Shown here piece by piece: positions 21,000-32,066 of a stretch of DNA of 64,000 nt. The notes below the pieces were generated by a model, which did not search any database, was not told where the DNA came from, and was given only the letters and a program-made list of their open reading frames with translations. The DNA is from Telopea speciosissima (Eukaryota; Streptophyta; Magnoliopsida; Proteales; Proteaceae): NCBI RefSeq assembly GCF_018873765.1, contig NC_057920.1, forward strand, positions 14,583,307 through 14,647,306, read 5' to 3'. Made by a program: the position numbers and the translations under genes. Numbering within the stretch: the stretch's first letter is position 1; each line of letters opens with the position of its first letter.

Positions 21000-22560
21000 G
21001 TGACCTTTGCTGTGGCTCATATTGTCTAAATCTAAACTAGAAAGGGCCAGAGAATATGTAGTGTATTCGCAATCTATGAAATGTATCCAAAATCCAGTTT
21101 CGGTTAGAGAAACATTTCCACTACTAGGGTTACAACTTGGGCTGCACTTAGGTTCAACTTTAAACCGAATTGAGTTGCATTTCGCTATGTTTTGGGCTTA
21201 ATTTGGTTCAAAATAAATTAGTTTACCAACCTAAGTCCGGCCTTCCGAGTTGCACACTTGAACCTTTAAATAATCGATATAAATTAAACCAACATGAGGT
21301 ATTGGTGCATTTTGTAAGGGTGTCAATTTAGAGATGCAACCAAAATCGATCGTTTGAAACTGAACTGAATGATTACTCGAAAATTTTGATTCAGTTTTGG
21401 TATTGAAAATTTAAATTTCATTAGGTTTGATTCGATTTTAATTTTAAGTTAAGACTATCGATTTGAATTAAACCGAACTGAATAAAATGCAACCCATATA
21501 ATCTGAACACGAGAACTAAAACTATATTTTATCAAAGGCTAAAACATGAGTTCTAAGATTTCAGTTTTCACTTTTGTCTCTTCCGCCTTTAGCTTCAACT
21601 ATTGACTCTCGTCGTTTATCTTCTACAATCGTATATCAATAACTGTTGATAAACTAAATACTTCGAAGATATTTGATGTTTAGAGTATTAATGATGTCTT
21701 TATAAGATTTCGTAATTATGTAATTAAAAGAGTTGAAAGGTAACATATTTTCAATCGTAGGACTGTATCTTCATGATGATTAATTTTCTTTCTAACTTTA
21801 GCAAGTTATTCCACTTAAATGAATTTATAACGAGTGAGAACTAAATCAATTCAAATACAAAAAACTGAATAAAAACAAATTGATTGATCATATTCGATTT
21901 TGGTCAAAAATCCAACTTCGATTTGCATCTGTATCTGCTCAAGGTTATCTGTATCCGATTAGAGGGTATCCGTATTGAATTCGGATAATCCAAAATAAAT
22001 CTATCGATTCAAATAGATATCAACAAATATTTAAAAATTAAATAACTAACAATCTTGAGGGTTCTTAAAGATCATTAGTTACACCGAATTGAGAGCGAAT
22101 TATATTTGTGTTTGGGGGGGTGGGGGATGGGAGAGGTTATGCCTGAGTTATACAAATCAAGGATGCAAACATATAGTCGAAAATCCAAATTCAATTTACA
22201 TCTATATCTATGTATCCGATCAGAGAATATCTAGATCTGATCACATCCAATCTCACCAAACGTTTTGTGTACTGATGTCCCCATTTAATGCATCGTTACC
22301 CGTCGCCACTCCCTTATGCGATCGTGCATGAAAATCCTCCCATTTAATACATAGGGCAAATCAAATAAAAAAATCGATAGTAAATCGATTGACAAAGTCT
22401 GGTCTTCCGTTGGCCACGTGTCAGCCTACCACCATATATAGAGAGAAAATACTCTCCACATATGTGAACCTGATCCGGACTCTTTTCTTGGTTTACAATC
22501 TTACATGTGCGTCCATCCACCCAAGTAACCGCTAAGCTACAAAGACTATACTAGGCTAGG
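21000..22560. other. AT-rich spacer with degraded repeats
   Basis: No gene is visible. TAAGGGTGTCAA at about 21,316 matches the terminal inverted repeat of the elements at 44,400 and 60,823, but the other end was not found. Short repeats around 'GTATCCGATTAGAGGGTATCCG'-like sequence (split here by variation) occur at about 21,940-22,000 and 22,200-22,240. Confidence 0.35.
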
Positions 22561-22719
22561 CTAGAAAGTCACTTAGAGTTCACAAATACCCTCATAGGTT
22601 TATAGTATTTTTCAAAATACCCTTTTTGATTCCAATTCTTTGGCTGTGATGAACCGGATAGCAGGAATAGCAGCAAAATTTCGTCCCAATCGATTGGTGA
22701 AAGGTGAGAAGTTTCAGAT

Positions 22720-23277
22720 TCAATAATGAAAAGCAGTAACATTGTACTCGACAATGGCGTCACCAGTGGTTGAGTTTAGCCAATAAGTCTTGGCTACGGC
22801 GATCCCTCGAGCTCTTTGGAAAAAACCGGTTCCTCCAACGATCGGCAACTGTCGGACCGGATGCAACGCTGGGTTCCGGCCCAGAATACTAAGACTGCTA
22901 CCATTGTAGACTCCATCAGTGAAACCAAAGCTCATAACCATTATGAGACCCAGTTCTTCTAGGCCAGCTGAGCCGTACAAACCTTGGGCTCGACCTACCA
23001 CTTTGGAGGTTGGTTCTGGGCCTTCCGTCAATGGGTCATCAGCCATCATCACTACTCCGAACAGGGTTGGGGAGTTCTGAGAATCCGCTGCTTGAGCCAC
23101 CCTCACCGCGCTGGGTTGTTTTCCGCTAACGGTATCGTGGAAGTAGAAGTGCAGCTCCGTCGCTTTCTCTTCTTCTTTCTCAAGTCTCACGCTTTTGTGC
23201 CAGTGCTTCGCTTGGCTACCATCCAATTGGGTTAGGAGGAAAAGCAACAACACCATCACCAGAACAAGTCTTCCCAT
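22720..23277 (-). CDS. dirigent protein (DIR-b/d-like)
   Basis: Dirigent proteins are secreted, non-catalytic (or isomerase/cyclase-like) beta-barrel proteins that steer stereochemistry of phenoxy-radical coupling and related reactions in lignan, lignin and pterocarpan metabolism. The 185-residue product is one exon. A signal peptide is clear (MGRLVLVMVLLLFLLTQLDG). The mature domain shows ELHFYFHDTVSGKQPSAVRV, FGVVMMADDPLTEGPEPTS, GRAQGLYG, GLIMVMSFGFTDG, NGSSLSILGRNP, ELPIVGGTGFF-type sequence (here QLPIVGGTGFFQRARG) and the C-terminal DAIVEYNVTAFHY. The start at 23,277 is chosen because the upstream in-frame Met lies in a GA-repeat leader and would bury the signal peptide. A minus-strand TATAAAA at 23,375-23,381 sits about 100 bp upstream. 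No neighbour points to a specific pathway. Confidence 0.93.
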   Translation of the reverse strand: MGRLVLVMVLLLFLLTQLDGSQAKHWHKSVRLEKEEEKATELHFYFHDTVSGKQPSAVRVAQAADSQNSPTLFGVVMMADDPLTEGPEPTSKVVGRAQGLYGSAGLEELGLIMVMSFGFTDGVYNGSSLSILGRNPALHPVRQLPIVGGTGFFQRARGIAVAKTYWLNSTTGDAIVEYNVTAFHY

Positions 23278-23280
23278 CTT

Positions 23281-23306
23281 TCCCTCTCTCTCTCTCTCTC
23301 TCTCTG
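23281..23306 (-). repeat. (GA)n tract in the dirigent leader
   Basis: A CT dinucleotide run on the plus strand, GA in the sense of the gene, directly upstream of the dirigent start codon. GA-rich leaders and promoters are common in plants and can bind GAGA-type (BBR/BPC) factors; here the position is just suggestive. Confidence 0.8.
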
Positions 23307-23374
23307 AAATCTGAATCTCTTTCTTCTCTCTTTGGCTTAGATTCTTCCAAAAAACCAAATAGAGTTAAGGGTGC

Positions 23375-23381
23375 TTTTATA
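23375..23381 (-). promoter_or_regulatory. TATA box of the dirigent gene
   Basis: CTATAAAAG on the minus strand, about 98 bp before the chosen start codon. With transcription starting roughly 30 bp downstream, the leader would be about 65 nt and contain the GA tract. Confidence 0.55.
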
Positions 23382-23399
23382 GGCGCAGGGTGTCCAAGA

Positions 23400-26170
23400 A
23401 AAAGAAAAGAGGAAACTACTAAAAAGATAAAGGATTGTTTTATTTGTAATGTTAGCCCATCATGCTGATCTATCTCCCCAAAAGTTTTTGAGATACCACC
23501 AATTTTGGCAGCAAAGGCGTTTAAGGTAACTGCAATTTCGTGATAATCGAATCCGATCATCTCCTATATTTCTTTCTATTGGAAATAAATTGAATCTTAC
23601 GAGATATCTTATGGGCTATCTTCCAGATCCGACTCTTCTACTTCCACCTGCCTGATATTGTCGTGCACCTCACACACAAGCCTGGCAAAAAGTACTACCT
23701 TATCTCCACTCGGGTAAGATGCTCGGACAGGGGTAAGGCGGAACATTCCGCCTTACTTGTGTATGGGACGCATACGATAGTAGGGACAGCGAAAGTAGAG
23801 GAATCAAATTAAGGTAAGAAAAGACAAAAAGCCCTTATATTTATGAGGGTAAAGGATATCATCTCCCAAGTCTCACCCCCTACGGAAATGATCCGCCTGC
23901 CCATCTCACCCTTTTCATTGGGCACAACTGTCTATTTATTATTACTCCTTATAGAATGAAATCCTAAAATATCGAAAGGTAATAAATTCAAGGAGACGTG
24001 AGTCCCATACAAGGGTTGGTGAGGAGATTAGAAAAACTCGGTCCGAAATTCAATATGATATGAAAATGACAAAAGATGTAGCAATTCAATATGATATAAA
24101 AATGATAAAAGATGTAGCTGAGTTTATATAGATGACATCTAGTTGTGCAAATGTTAGATAGGTTAGGTGGGGTCTATTGTGCACATATGGCCGCTATTGT
24201 GTGCACTGCACGGTGTGTATAGCAACGCCCCCAGTACTGGGGGCGATAATTTTTCCTCGAATATGGGGGACTAATGCACTGTACCTCCTAAGGGCCTTAT
24301 TCTCTTTCTTTCGATAAACAAAGGACGGAAAATTTTTTGCTGCTGCCCAGTCAAAGAAATGAAATAATTTACTTTCCTTTAGGGTTCACAAATGCCCTCT
24401 TATGTTATAGTATTTTCTAAAATACCTTTTTTGATTTCATTTCTTTGACATGTCAAGTTTTAAATCAAACGAAGTTTACAAAGTAACAAATTATATCTTT
24501 GAAAACTTGGGACCATGGATAGGCAGCATTGAACGACATGAGAAAGGAATGCAAGCAATCCTTGTTGCTCAGATAGGTCCAAAGAAAAATTAGCCTTTTC
24601 AAATAATTTTGAAAGCAGTGTAATAACATGTGGAGAGAAATTGTTCATTAAAAAAAAATGTGTAGAAATAAGATTGATCTGAAATTTAACAAATGACTCT
24701 GGGTGATGATATGTAAAACCTGTACCTCGAATTTGGACACTTTCAAAGATACCATGTAGTAGTTACGGTGTAGTTATATTGGCCATGTGGGAGTGGGTTC
24801 TTACAATGGGCACACATGAACTTGATTTTTTATGTGGATTATAATATTATATATTATGGGCAAGAGATCGCTATTTGGTTACATCGTCTCTGCACCAATG
24901 TGGAGGCCAATGAGAATGAGTATATGGAGATCAATATGAATGTAATTTTTCGATTTTATAGAGGTAGGGCAGCAATTTTGCACCCTTCCATGTCTGGACG
25001 TGCAAGATCCATGCGACCATACAACACTGTTTTTTCTATATATTATATAAATGACGTTAATTTATGCCTACCTGCTACAGTGACTTTCAACATTGAAATC
25101 TAACAATGCCTGTTGCATGTTTTTTCAAGGAATTTTCTTTCAGTTCATATCCAATTTTTCTCCACAAATTACAGGTACCTCATGTGAAGTATTTCCTGAC
25201 TAGGCAAAAGTATTACATCCTTATTTGAAGTACGTATCACTTCGGTAGTCTCACTAATGGGGATCAGTTATGGAATGTAATTTTTATTTGGAATGGGTAT
25301 CACTGTAACAATAGATTGGAAACAGTCGATCTCTTTGCGAAAGCAGGGGTAAGACTGTGTACATTATGACCCTCCCCAGACAACAAAATGGCGTAAACCT
25401 CGTGCACTGGGGTTTTCTAAAATTTTAACAATATAAAGTATGTTATGCATCATTTTTTTGGGAAATATTTTGATAAGTGAATGCATTAAGTAGTGAATTT
25501 TGTTTCCTACATGAATTAGACAGCGAAAGATGATACACTCTTTGAAATTAATGAAACACAAATATAAGTCACATCTTTGATGGGCCGGAAGCCCATATGT
25601 CCAACTCAAACCAATAAACAACTCTTTTTTTTTAGCCAGAAAAAAGAGAAAAAGGAAACCAAGAATGTAGAACCAACAAATTGGAGAGAGAGAGTGAGTT
25701 GCATATGAGGTAAGTAAAACTAAACATGAGGGGTTTAGTTGTATAGTTGATCCGAAATGCGAGCCAAAGATAACTACTCCAAACTTCTCTACTAAACACC
25801 AATTTTTTCTTTGATATTATAGTTGTTTTGAACCTAGGTAATAATTTCTCAATTTATGTGAGCATATTGTTTCTTTTTGATCATATACTTGAAAAATCAT
25901 AAGTTGTAAAACACGTATTGTTCGTTTTTGTTTTTTCACCATTCTCAAAATATTTGACATTTTTTTTTATAGTTCCGTTTAGTTTTACAGCCATTTTAAA
26001 TGTACCATTCCAAACAAAGTTTTTTGCTGTTCCCATTTCAACTAACCATTAGAGCAAAGATTTAGTAATCAATGATAAAACTACATAGTGTAGATAGAAA
26101 TTGTTCAGATCGAAAACAAGGAAGGACAACATTAGTGCACACAATTTCCTTTGAAATCCAAAAAAGAATA
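23400..26170. other. intergenic region between dirigent and amidase 1
   Basis: No gene recognised. About 70 bp at 24,386-24,455 resembles the dirigent 3' flank at 22,577-22,650. A foldback-type segment with GGxxAGGGGTAAGGCGGAACA lies near 23,700-23,770, and a partial copy of the GGGCAAGAGATCG element at 24,858-24,910. The rest is AT-rich. Confidence 0.4.
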
Positions 26171-26179
26171 TTACATTAT

Positions 26180-26300
26180 AGGGCAAGAGATCGCTATTTG
26201 GTCGTATGGTCTTTACACCAACATTTGAACCAATGGGGGAGCACACCTCGGTATATACCTAGGGGTCAGAAGCGTCATTTCACGGTGCCCTGTGATCTAT
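26180..26300 (+). mobile_element. MITE-like repeat (GGGCAAGAGATC family) in amidase 1 3' UTR
   Basis: About 120 bp starting GGGCAAGAGATCGC and ending near CACGGTGCCC. A reverse-oriented relative lies at 38,301-38,454, where both inverted ends are visible, and a partial copy at 24,858. It abuts the amidase 1 stop codon (26,302-26,304), so it would be part of that gene's 3' UTR. Confidence 0.55.
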
Positions 26301-26301
26301 A

Positions 26302-28780
26302 TCATACTAAGAATGAAGGAGGCTTCCTGATCTTAGTAGCTTGCTCAAAAGCATAAGCAATCTCAATCAACCTTGGCTCATAACCTTGCAATCCATTAAA
26401 ACAGATTCCAAATGGTGCTCCATTTGGTGCATACCCTGCTGGAACACTAATTGCTGGGAATCCACCGATTGCTAGCAGAGGAGTAACAGTATCGTTCATA
26501 GTAATCATTGCATCCAAATTATAATCTGTCATTAGCTTCACAAACCCATTTTCTGTCAAGCTCTTCATATTTGCTAGTGCTGCTTGATATACAGGATTGC
26601 TTGTACCTGTAGTGTTCTCTGCTGCTAAAAATAGGGATTGCCCGTATTGTGGAATCATTTCCAAAGTAGAGTAGTTCAAGTTGAAGGCTATTGCATCTGC
26701 TAGTGTTCTGATCGGTGAAGAAACTAACTCTGACAAGTAAGTATTCAAAGTGACCTTGAACTCGGTTGATGTTGCAATTGCTTCACCACTTAGACTGGAA
26801 TTCAGAATCATACTAATGTTGGCTATTACCAAATTGTCTACTACAGTTGCACCATTTTGGCTTTTTTGGGAAGTTCAGAAATTAAGGAAATTTATAATAA
26901 ATACCAAGTTAGGTAGGAGAATTAAAACAAAAGGAATGAAAAAATTTAGAATTTGAGTAGTTAAAAATATGAATTGTTACCTTAGGGTTTGGAAATGTTT
27001 CTGGAAAGCTTGAGCCATGTAGGAACCATTGGGGAAGTTGAAGAATGGATTTCTCACAATTCCTAATCTCTTCCCTTTAAGTCCACTTGCATTCAAGAAT
27101 TGCACGTATCCACCTGGAGGAATGAATTCTGATGCAGTTGAAGTTGCGGTGTCGTAAGGGTCATAGCCTGCAATTGCATCTAGTACATATGCTGCATCTG
27201 ACACTGTGCGGCAAATTGGTCTATGTATATATATGATATATCCCCCATCATGCAATAAAACAAAATTTAGAAATTCTTATTTAGATTACCACTTCCATGA
27301 TACCCAAATCTAGGAGAAATATTTCCTTCATGAAAATATGAGTTAGTTCTCTGTGAGTAAGGGTACAAGTTTGGTCCTATCGGCCGAGCCTGCCTTGGCC
27401 TGCTCTGAGCCAGAGTAGGGCTTGGGATGAGATACCCTGGTTTTGAGTCAAGGCCGGGCTGGTCCAAGGTTAAGATCTTCAACTAAACCCAACCTGGTCC
27501 AGTCCGACCCTGTCTTCTTCTTCTCCTTGACATGACTAAGCCCCTGCATCTCTCTTTCCCCTCCCCTTGTTGGTCCGAGCCAATCAGTGTCAGCCTGGCC
27601 TGACCCTGAGGGTGGGTCAATGTTGGATTTTTCAGGTACCAAGTCGAGTCTGGGCCGGGTCTGAGCCCAGCTAAAGGAACTCATGCTTGGGATGAGGTTT
27701 TAAAAAACCCAGCCCTGTTGTGGACCTATGTGTGAGTATTACTAGAATTCATTTAGAAGCTGGGTCTAAATAATTTAACTTGGGTTGGGCTTCGGCTGGG
27801 GCAAGCTCAAAAACCCAAGGTTAGGTGATATGTGGATTTGGTGAGGAATGGGCTTTACTTGGAATCGTAACTATGTGGATTTAGAGTAGAGATTACAAAA
27901 ACTCACCCGACTGTGTCCTGCCTGGCAGTGATGGGAACGACTCCGGCTCGGCTAGTGAGTGCGAGAGTGGGTTTGATTCCAACCACCGAGTTAGCATAGG
28001 ACGGACCGATGATTGAACCGTCGGTCTCTGTCCCAAGTGCCACTGCTACCATGTTTGATGCCACTGATATTGCTGATCCGGTGCTTGACCCACGTGGGTC
28101 GGCCGACATTACATATGGATTCTACACATACGTTCCAAAATATGTATCATCGTACAATTAAAATCTTAAATTTCATCTAATTAAAGAAAATGGTTGGCTA
28201 TAATTCACACTCACCGACTCACTCACGAGTCACGACTTACCAGTGCCTGGCCACCTCTACCACTCCAACCTGACGGTGGTCCACCTCGGTAATGGGCCCA
28301 TTCGCTAAGTCCGGCCTTTCCAAATATGATGGCGCCAGTGGCTCTCAGCTTCGCCGCCACACCGGAGTCACGAGGGACGACGGAACCTAGCAGTGCAAAG
28401 GAACCGGCGGTGGTGTTGAGCTTGTCTTTGGTACCCATGTTGTCCTTGAGCAGTATTGGAATGCCATGCAACCCAGACGTGGAGTTGGGAGACCCGGCCC
28501 ATCGTTCCTGGTCGGCCTGGTCAGCCAAGGTGAGCACATCCGGGTTCACCTCAATTATGCCCCGAATCCGTGAGTTAATTTTAAGAACCTGAGAGAGATA
28601 GAACTCAACGAGTTGTCTTGAGGTCAGAATGTTCTGCTTGAAGGCCGCCTGCAGCTCTGCCACTGTTGCTTCTGCGATAGAGAAATTGGTGGCGGCTGAG
28701 ACATTGACACCAAAAGAACAACTGATAATCACAAGTAATAACGCGCACTGGAGAATTCGATGGTGAGACTGAGTTGCCAT
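26302..28780 (-). CDS. amidase signature family protein, secreted type (copy 1)
   Basis: Amidase-signature hydrolase resembling plant proteins of the At4g34880 group; the substrate is unknown. Four exons: 28,780-28,241; 28,121-27,907; 27,220-26,981; 26,860-26,302, giving 517 residues with canonical GT-AG borders and matching phases. A signal peptide covers residues 1-29 (CALLLVIISCSFGVNVSAA). The Ser-cisSer-Lys triad is readable: K112 in GIPILLKDN, S192/S193 in RGSSTGSA, and nucleophile S216 in GTETDGSI. The C-terminal substrate-pocket region contains AIGGFPAISVPAGYAPNGAPFGICF. Compared with copies 2 and 3 it lacks the last intron exactly, and it has Gly where they have Cys just after DGSII/DGSIL. 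It looks functional. It is the leftmost of three same-strand paralogues and closest to copy 2. Confidence 0.93.
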
Positions 28781-28789
28781 TGTAGAAGT

Positions 28790-29860
28790 AGATATGGAAA
28801 TGAAGTTGGGTTAGGGACTGTCTAGGTAGAGTTTGCCTGAATGCTTCTTCGTTTTCTCTCTCTCTCTCTGTTGATCCCCATACTCGAATATATACTCTCC
28901 ACTCTATCTGCCATATCTCTGATTAATGGGTTTTGTTAGCGTAACCCCCTTGTGGCATGGAACTTCTCACAAATAAGTTCAAATATAAAAAATAAAACAT
29001 TAAAAAAAAAAAAACCATGGTTTAAATTCAATTGGAGTTATTTTAGTAGTTTCATTGACATTTCATGCCACTTTGGGTCCATGATCCACATGAGAGATCT
29101 TTTTCCTTTATTTTATTTGGAGATTGATTTTTTTGTTCGATTGCATAGCATACGCTAGCGCCTCTTATGTCTATTTCTCTCCTCCTATAATAGGGGACAA
29201 ATATATTATATCATATTTTCTTTTTTATTTTAAAATTTATTTTCTGTGTTGGAACCTTGGAATGAGGAGGGGTGTTTGGTTTGCTAATGCCACCTCTCCT
29301 CGAATGAAGCTTCCCAGAGTATAAGATGAAATCCATTTCCTCTACCAATTGACATAGGACTATAGGAGCGGAGTGCTTTTAGTTGACTTTGTTGTAAAAT
29401 TAGGGATAAGACTTTATATGAGATGACTTATCTGTTGAGATGTTGTGGTAGGAGAGTGTGTCATTTGACATTCTCCTAAAGTCAGTATTTGCCTCTTTTA
29501 GTGAAATAGAGTTTGAATGCAAAATTGGCTCTATGGTAGAACAACTTCTGGCTTCCGATAGCAAATGTGCATTCGTTTGATGCGTCCCTTCGAATACGTC
29601 AGAGTTGTGCTCCAGCTACATGAGATGCAAATGAAAAGTTCAATCGGCAAAACAATATTCTAGTTTAATTTGAAAATGACTTATCATTATGCCATTATCA
29701 AGAATTATCATTGTTTAACATATTTGTTTTAAGTACACATATGAAATGAAAGGATTTGACCTTATTAAAAAAAATTGTTATACCATACAAGGGAAAAAAA
29801 GTAAGCATATAATTTCTTTTTCACCAAGATTGGTTACAATAAGATTTTCCAAAGTAATAA
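28790..29860. other. promoter side and spacer of amidase 1
   Basis: The first 150 bp upstream hold a CT-rich leader (CTCTCTCTCT near 28,858-28,870), like that of copy 2. Beyond it the region is AT-rich with no gene. From about 29,660 the sequence is homologous to that upstream of amidase 2 (from about 37,830), showing the duplicated unit included the 5' flank. Confidence 0.5.
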
Positions 29861-31032
29861 AACTCTTTTCAACTTCTTTGAATTTTTTAGTTAACAAATC
29901 AATATGATGCAAAATCAGTTCATCTTGAAGTGGCACCTCATACATTCAAAGCACTAAGGGAGTTTGAAATGGAACAAATTGTTTTACCATTACCTTTAGG
30001 GTTTTCTTCCCATCACTATACCTAGTGAAGTTGAGATGTATGTGACGTACTCTATCACATGGGCTAACCCATCTATTGTCAAGTGACAAATAATAAAGCA
30101 TTATACTTCACTAGGCATAGTGACATAGAATGACCCTTAAATAGAGTAATTAAGAAGTATAGGAATTGAGAAAGAACTTCAATGTGGTCATACGGATGCA
30201 TCTTATTGTAACCAAAATGGAGAAGTGATATGTTATAACCTTTTCTTATTTGCCCCTTGTCTTATTTCCAAAAGTTCTTTAAGTTAGACTTTTCAAAATA
30301 ATTTGACTTCATTTATCCACACACACACAAAAAAAAAAATCATCAATAACTTTCGTTGTTTTGTTTATGAATACATATTTTATGATTTTATCGTCAATGA
30401 AAAAAGAAATATCTTATGCAGCAAAGCCAAAAAAGTAAAATTACAAGTTCTTTTTCACCAACTTTGATTACGACAACATTTTGCCTTTAAATAGTATTCA
30501 TATATCTTATTAACTTGTATATTTGCTTCTCTTAATTTTGTTTAGTAACTATATATTTTATCATGGCTTTTTATGGTTGCATGTTGCATTCATAAGTGCT
30601 ATTATTTTTATTTTTAAGCATATTCATGGAGTAGGAGCTCCCAGTTGTCTCCGACTTATATCATACAATTCTTCCTAATTTTAATTGTGTTTAAAATTGA
30701 GACTAGTAATATTGATAATTTTCAATTTTAAGTTGACCTTTTGAGTGATTCACAACAAGTGACATACATTGTCTTAGCTTGATGGGGTGTTTCATGTGTA
30801 CTAAACAAAGGTTGGTTACAAAATGACCTCTCTTTTCAGCTTGACATACGTATGAACACCATCTTAATTTCTTCCAATTGAAAGAAGAAAATAAGGCTGA
30901 AATGCCAATTGCCAATTAATGTTATTCTCTTTAGGATATTTAGATGGAATACCAAATTAAATATATACAATGAATTGTTGGGGACGAATATGCAACCATG
31001 AGGAAGAACCCAAACAAACAATTACATACAAC

Positions 31033-31957
31033 CATGGAACAAAAACTCGATCGAAACCTGTCGAAACCATCGAGTTAACTCGGTTTCCTAGGTTTTCGAG
31101 ACGAGTTCAAGGGGGATTTTATAAAATCCCTTGTTTCGATGGTTTCGACTAGTTTCGATCATATCTCGGTGGTTTCGACACATATGCCCATCGAAACTAG
31201 GGAAAACTTGGCTCGAAACTTGGACAGACAAGTATTTATGTTAGAAACTGCTAAAAAACAAGGACAGATACTTAGTTATGTCTAATATCATTTAAGTAAA
31301 CGTTTCATTTACTTAAGATATTATTCATAAATAAGCAAATATCCCCTATTTGAATCCAATAAAAATAATTAAAAAGTAAAATTCCAAAAGGAAAAAAAGT
31401 CAACCCCTCAGTTCAAGAACAAAAACTAAATTTTCAACGGTAAGTGCAATTTTCAACTTTCTAATGTTGGGATTTTTCTAAAATCTAAAAATTCCATAGA
31501 TGTCAATATGACAAAATATTGCTAAAAACAAAAAATGCGATAAAATATTCATTTATTTTGATGTTCAAAAAAATCAATCTTGGACTTATTGGAAAGCTAT
31601 CAAAATAAAGCTTTCTAACAAATCCAAGATTGCTTAAATCTCATTTATATTGAAGGAGTTATGTTCCGGTCAAACCTTATTTGATACCATGTCCAAGAAC
31701 AATATATAGTATCAAACTTGGATCAAAACCACAAGTAATATTTTTAGTGTTCTCTATGTGAAACTAATGCATGGATTGAGCTTAAAATGTAAAAAATAGG
31801 CAGCACAACAAGAATCAGAGCAAAAACAACTCGGCCTCAAACCAAGGTTCGAGTTAGCTGGAGAAAGTCCCAAGTTTCGACCGAGATATGGTCGAAACCG
31901 AGACAAACTCATTTTTCGCTGGTCGAAACCTAGTCGAAACCGAGTTTTAGAACCTTG
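31033..31957. mobile_element. non-autonomous hAT-like transposon with 8-bp target duplication
   Basis: The 925-bp element begins CATGGAACAAAAACTCG and ends with the imperfect complement CGAGTTTTAGAACCTTG. It is flanked by CATACAAC on both sides (31,025-31,032 and 31,958-31,965), the 8-bp duplication typical of hAT. Many TCGAAAC/GTTTCGA motifs crowd both subterminal regions, as expected for transposase-binding repeats. No transposase is encoded. The right copy of the surrounding duplication (near 33,455-33,470) shows the unoccupied site. Confidence 0.8.
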
Positions 31958-31985
31958 CATACAACACAAGGTCGTGATTCGGTAA

Positions 31986-32066
31986 GATTGCCTACATCCA
32001 CCTGAGAGAACCAAAGATTGACTACATTCACCTGAGAGAATCAAAGATTGCCTACATCCACCTGTT
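31986..32066 (+). repeat. 31-bp minisatellite, array 1
   Basis: About 2.6 units of a roughly 31-bp repeat (GATTGCCTACATCCACCTG plus AGAGAATCAAA). The array ends exactly where the next duplicated block begins. Confidence 0.8.

Larger units (their letters stand above)
29868..32066. repeat. segmental tandem duplication, left copy
   Basis: The block starts TTTTCAACTTCTTTG and ends in the 31-bp minisatellite. It is repeated in the same orientation at 32,067-33,590. It carries an internally deleted CACTA-ended MITE (about 30,016-30,124) and a 925-bp hAT-like insertion (31,033-31,957) that the right copy lacks. A third, diverged copy lies upstream of amidase 2 (about 38,460-39,100). No genes are present. 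Confidence 0.8.

Noticed and set aside
24460-24648. Minus-strand frame (62 codons) beside the repeated dirigent flank, considered as a dirigent pseudogene
   Set aside because: No dirigent motif is present in it.
26860-26861. Amidase 1 and 2 splice acceptors preceded by A runs, suspected as non-functional
   Set aside because: A pyrimidine-rich stretch lies a little further upstream in both, phases match in all three copies, and the protein alignment across the junction is continuous.
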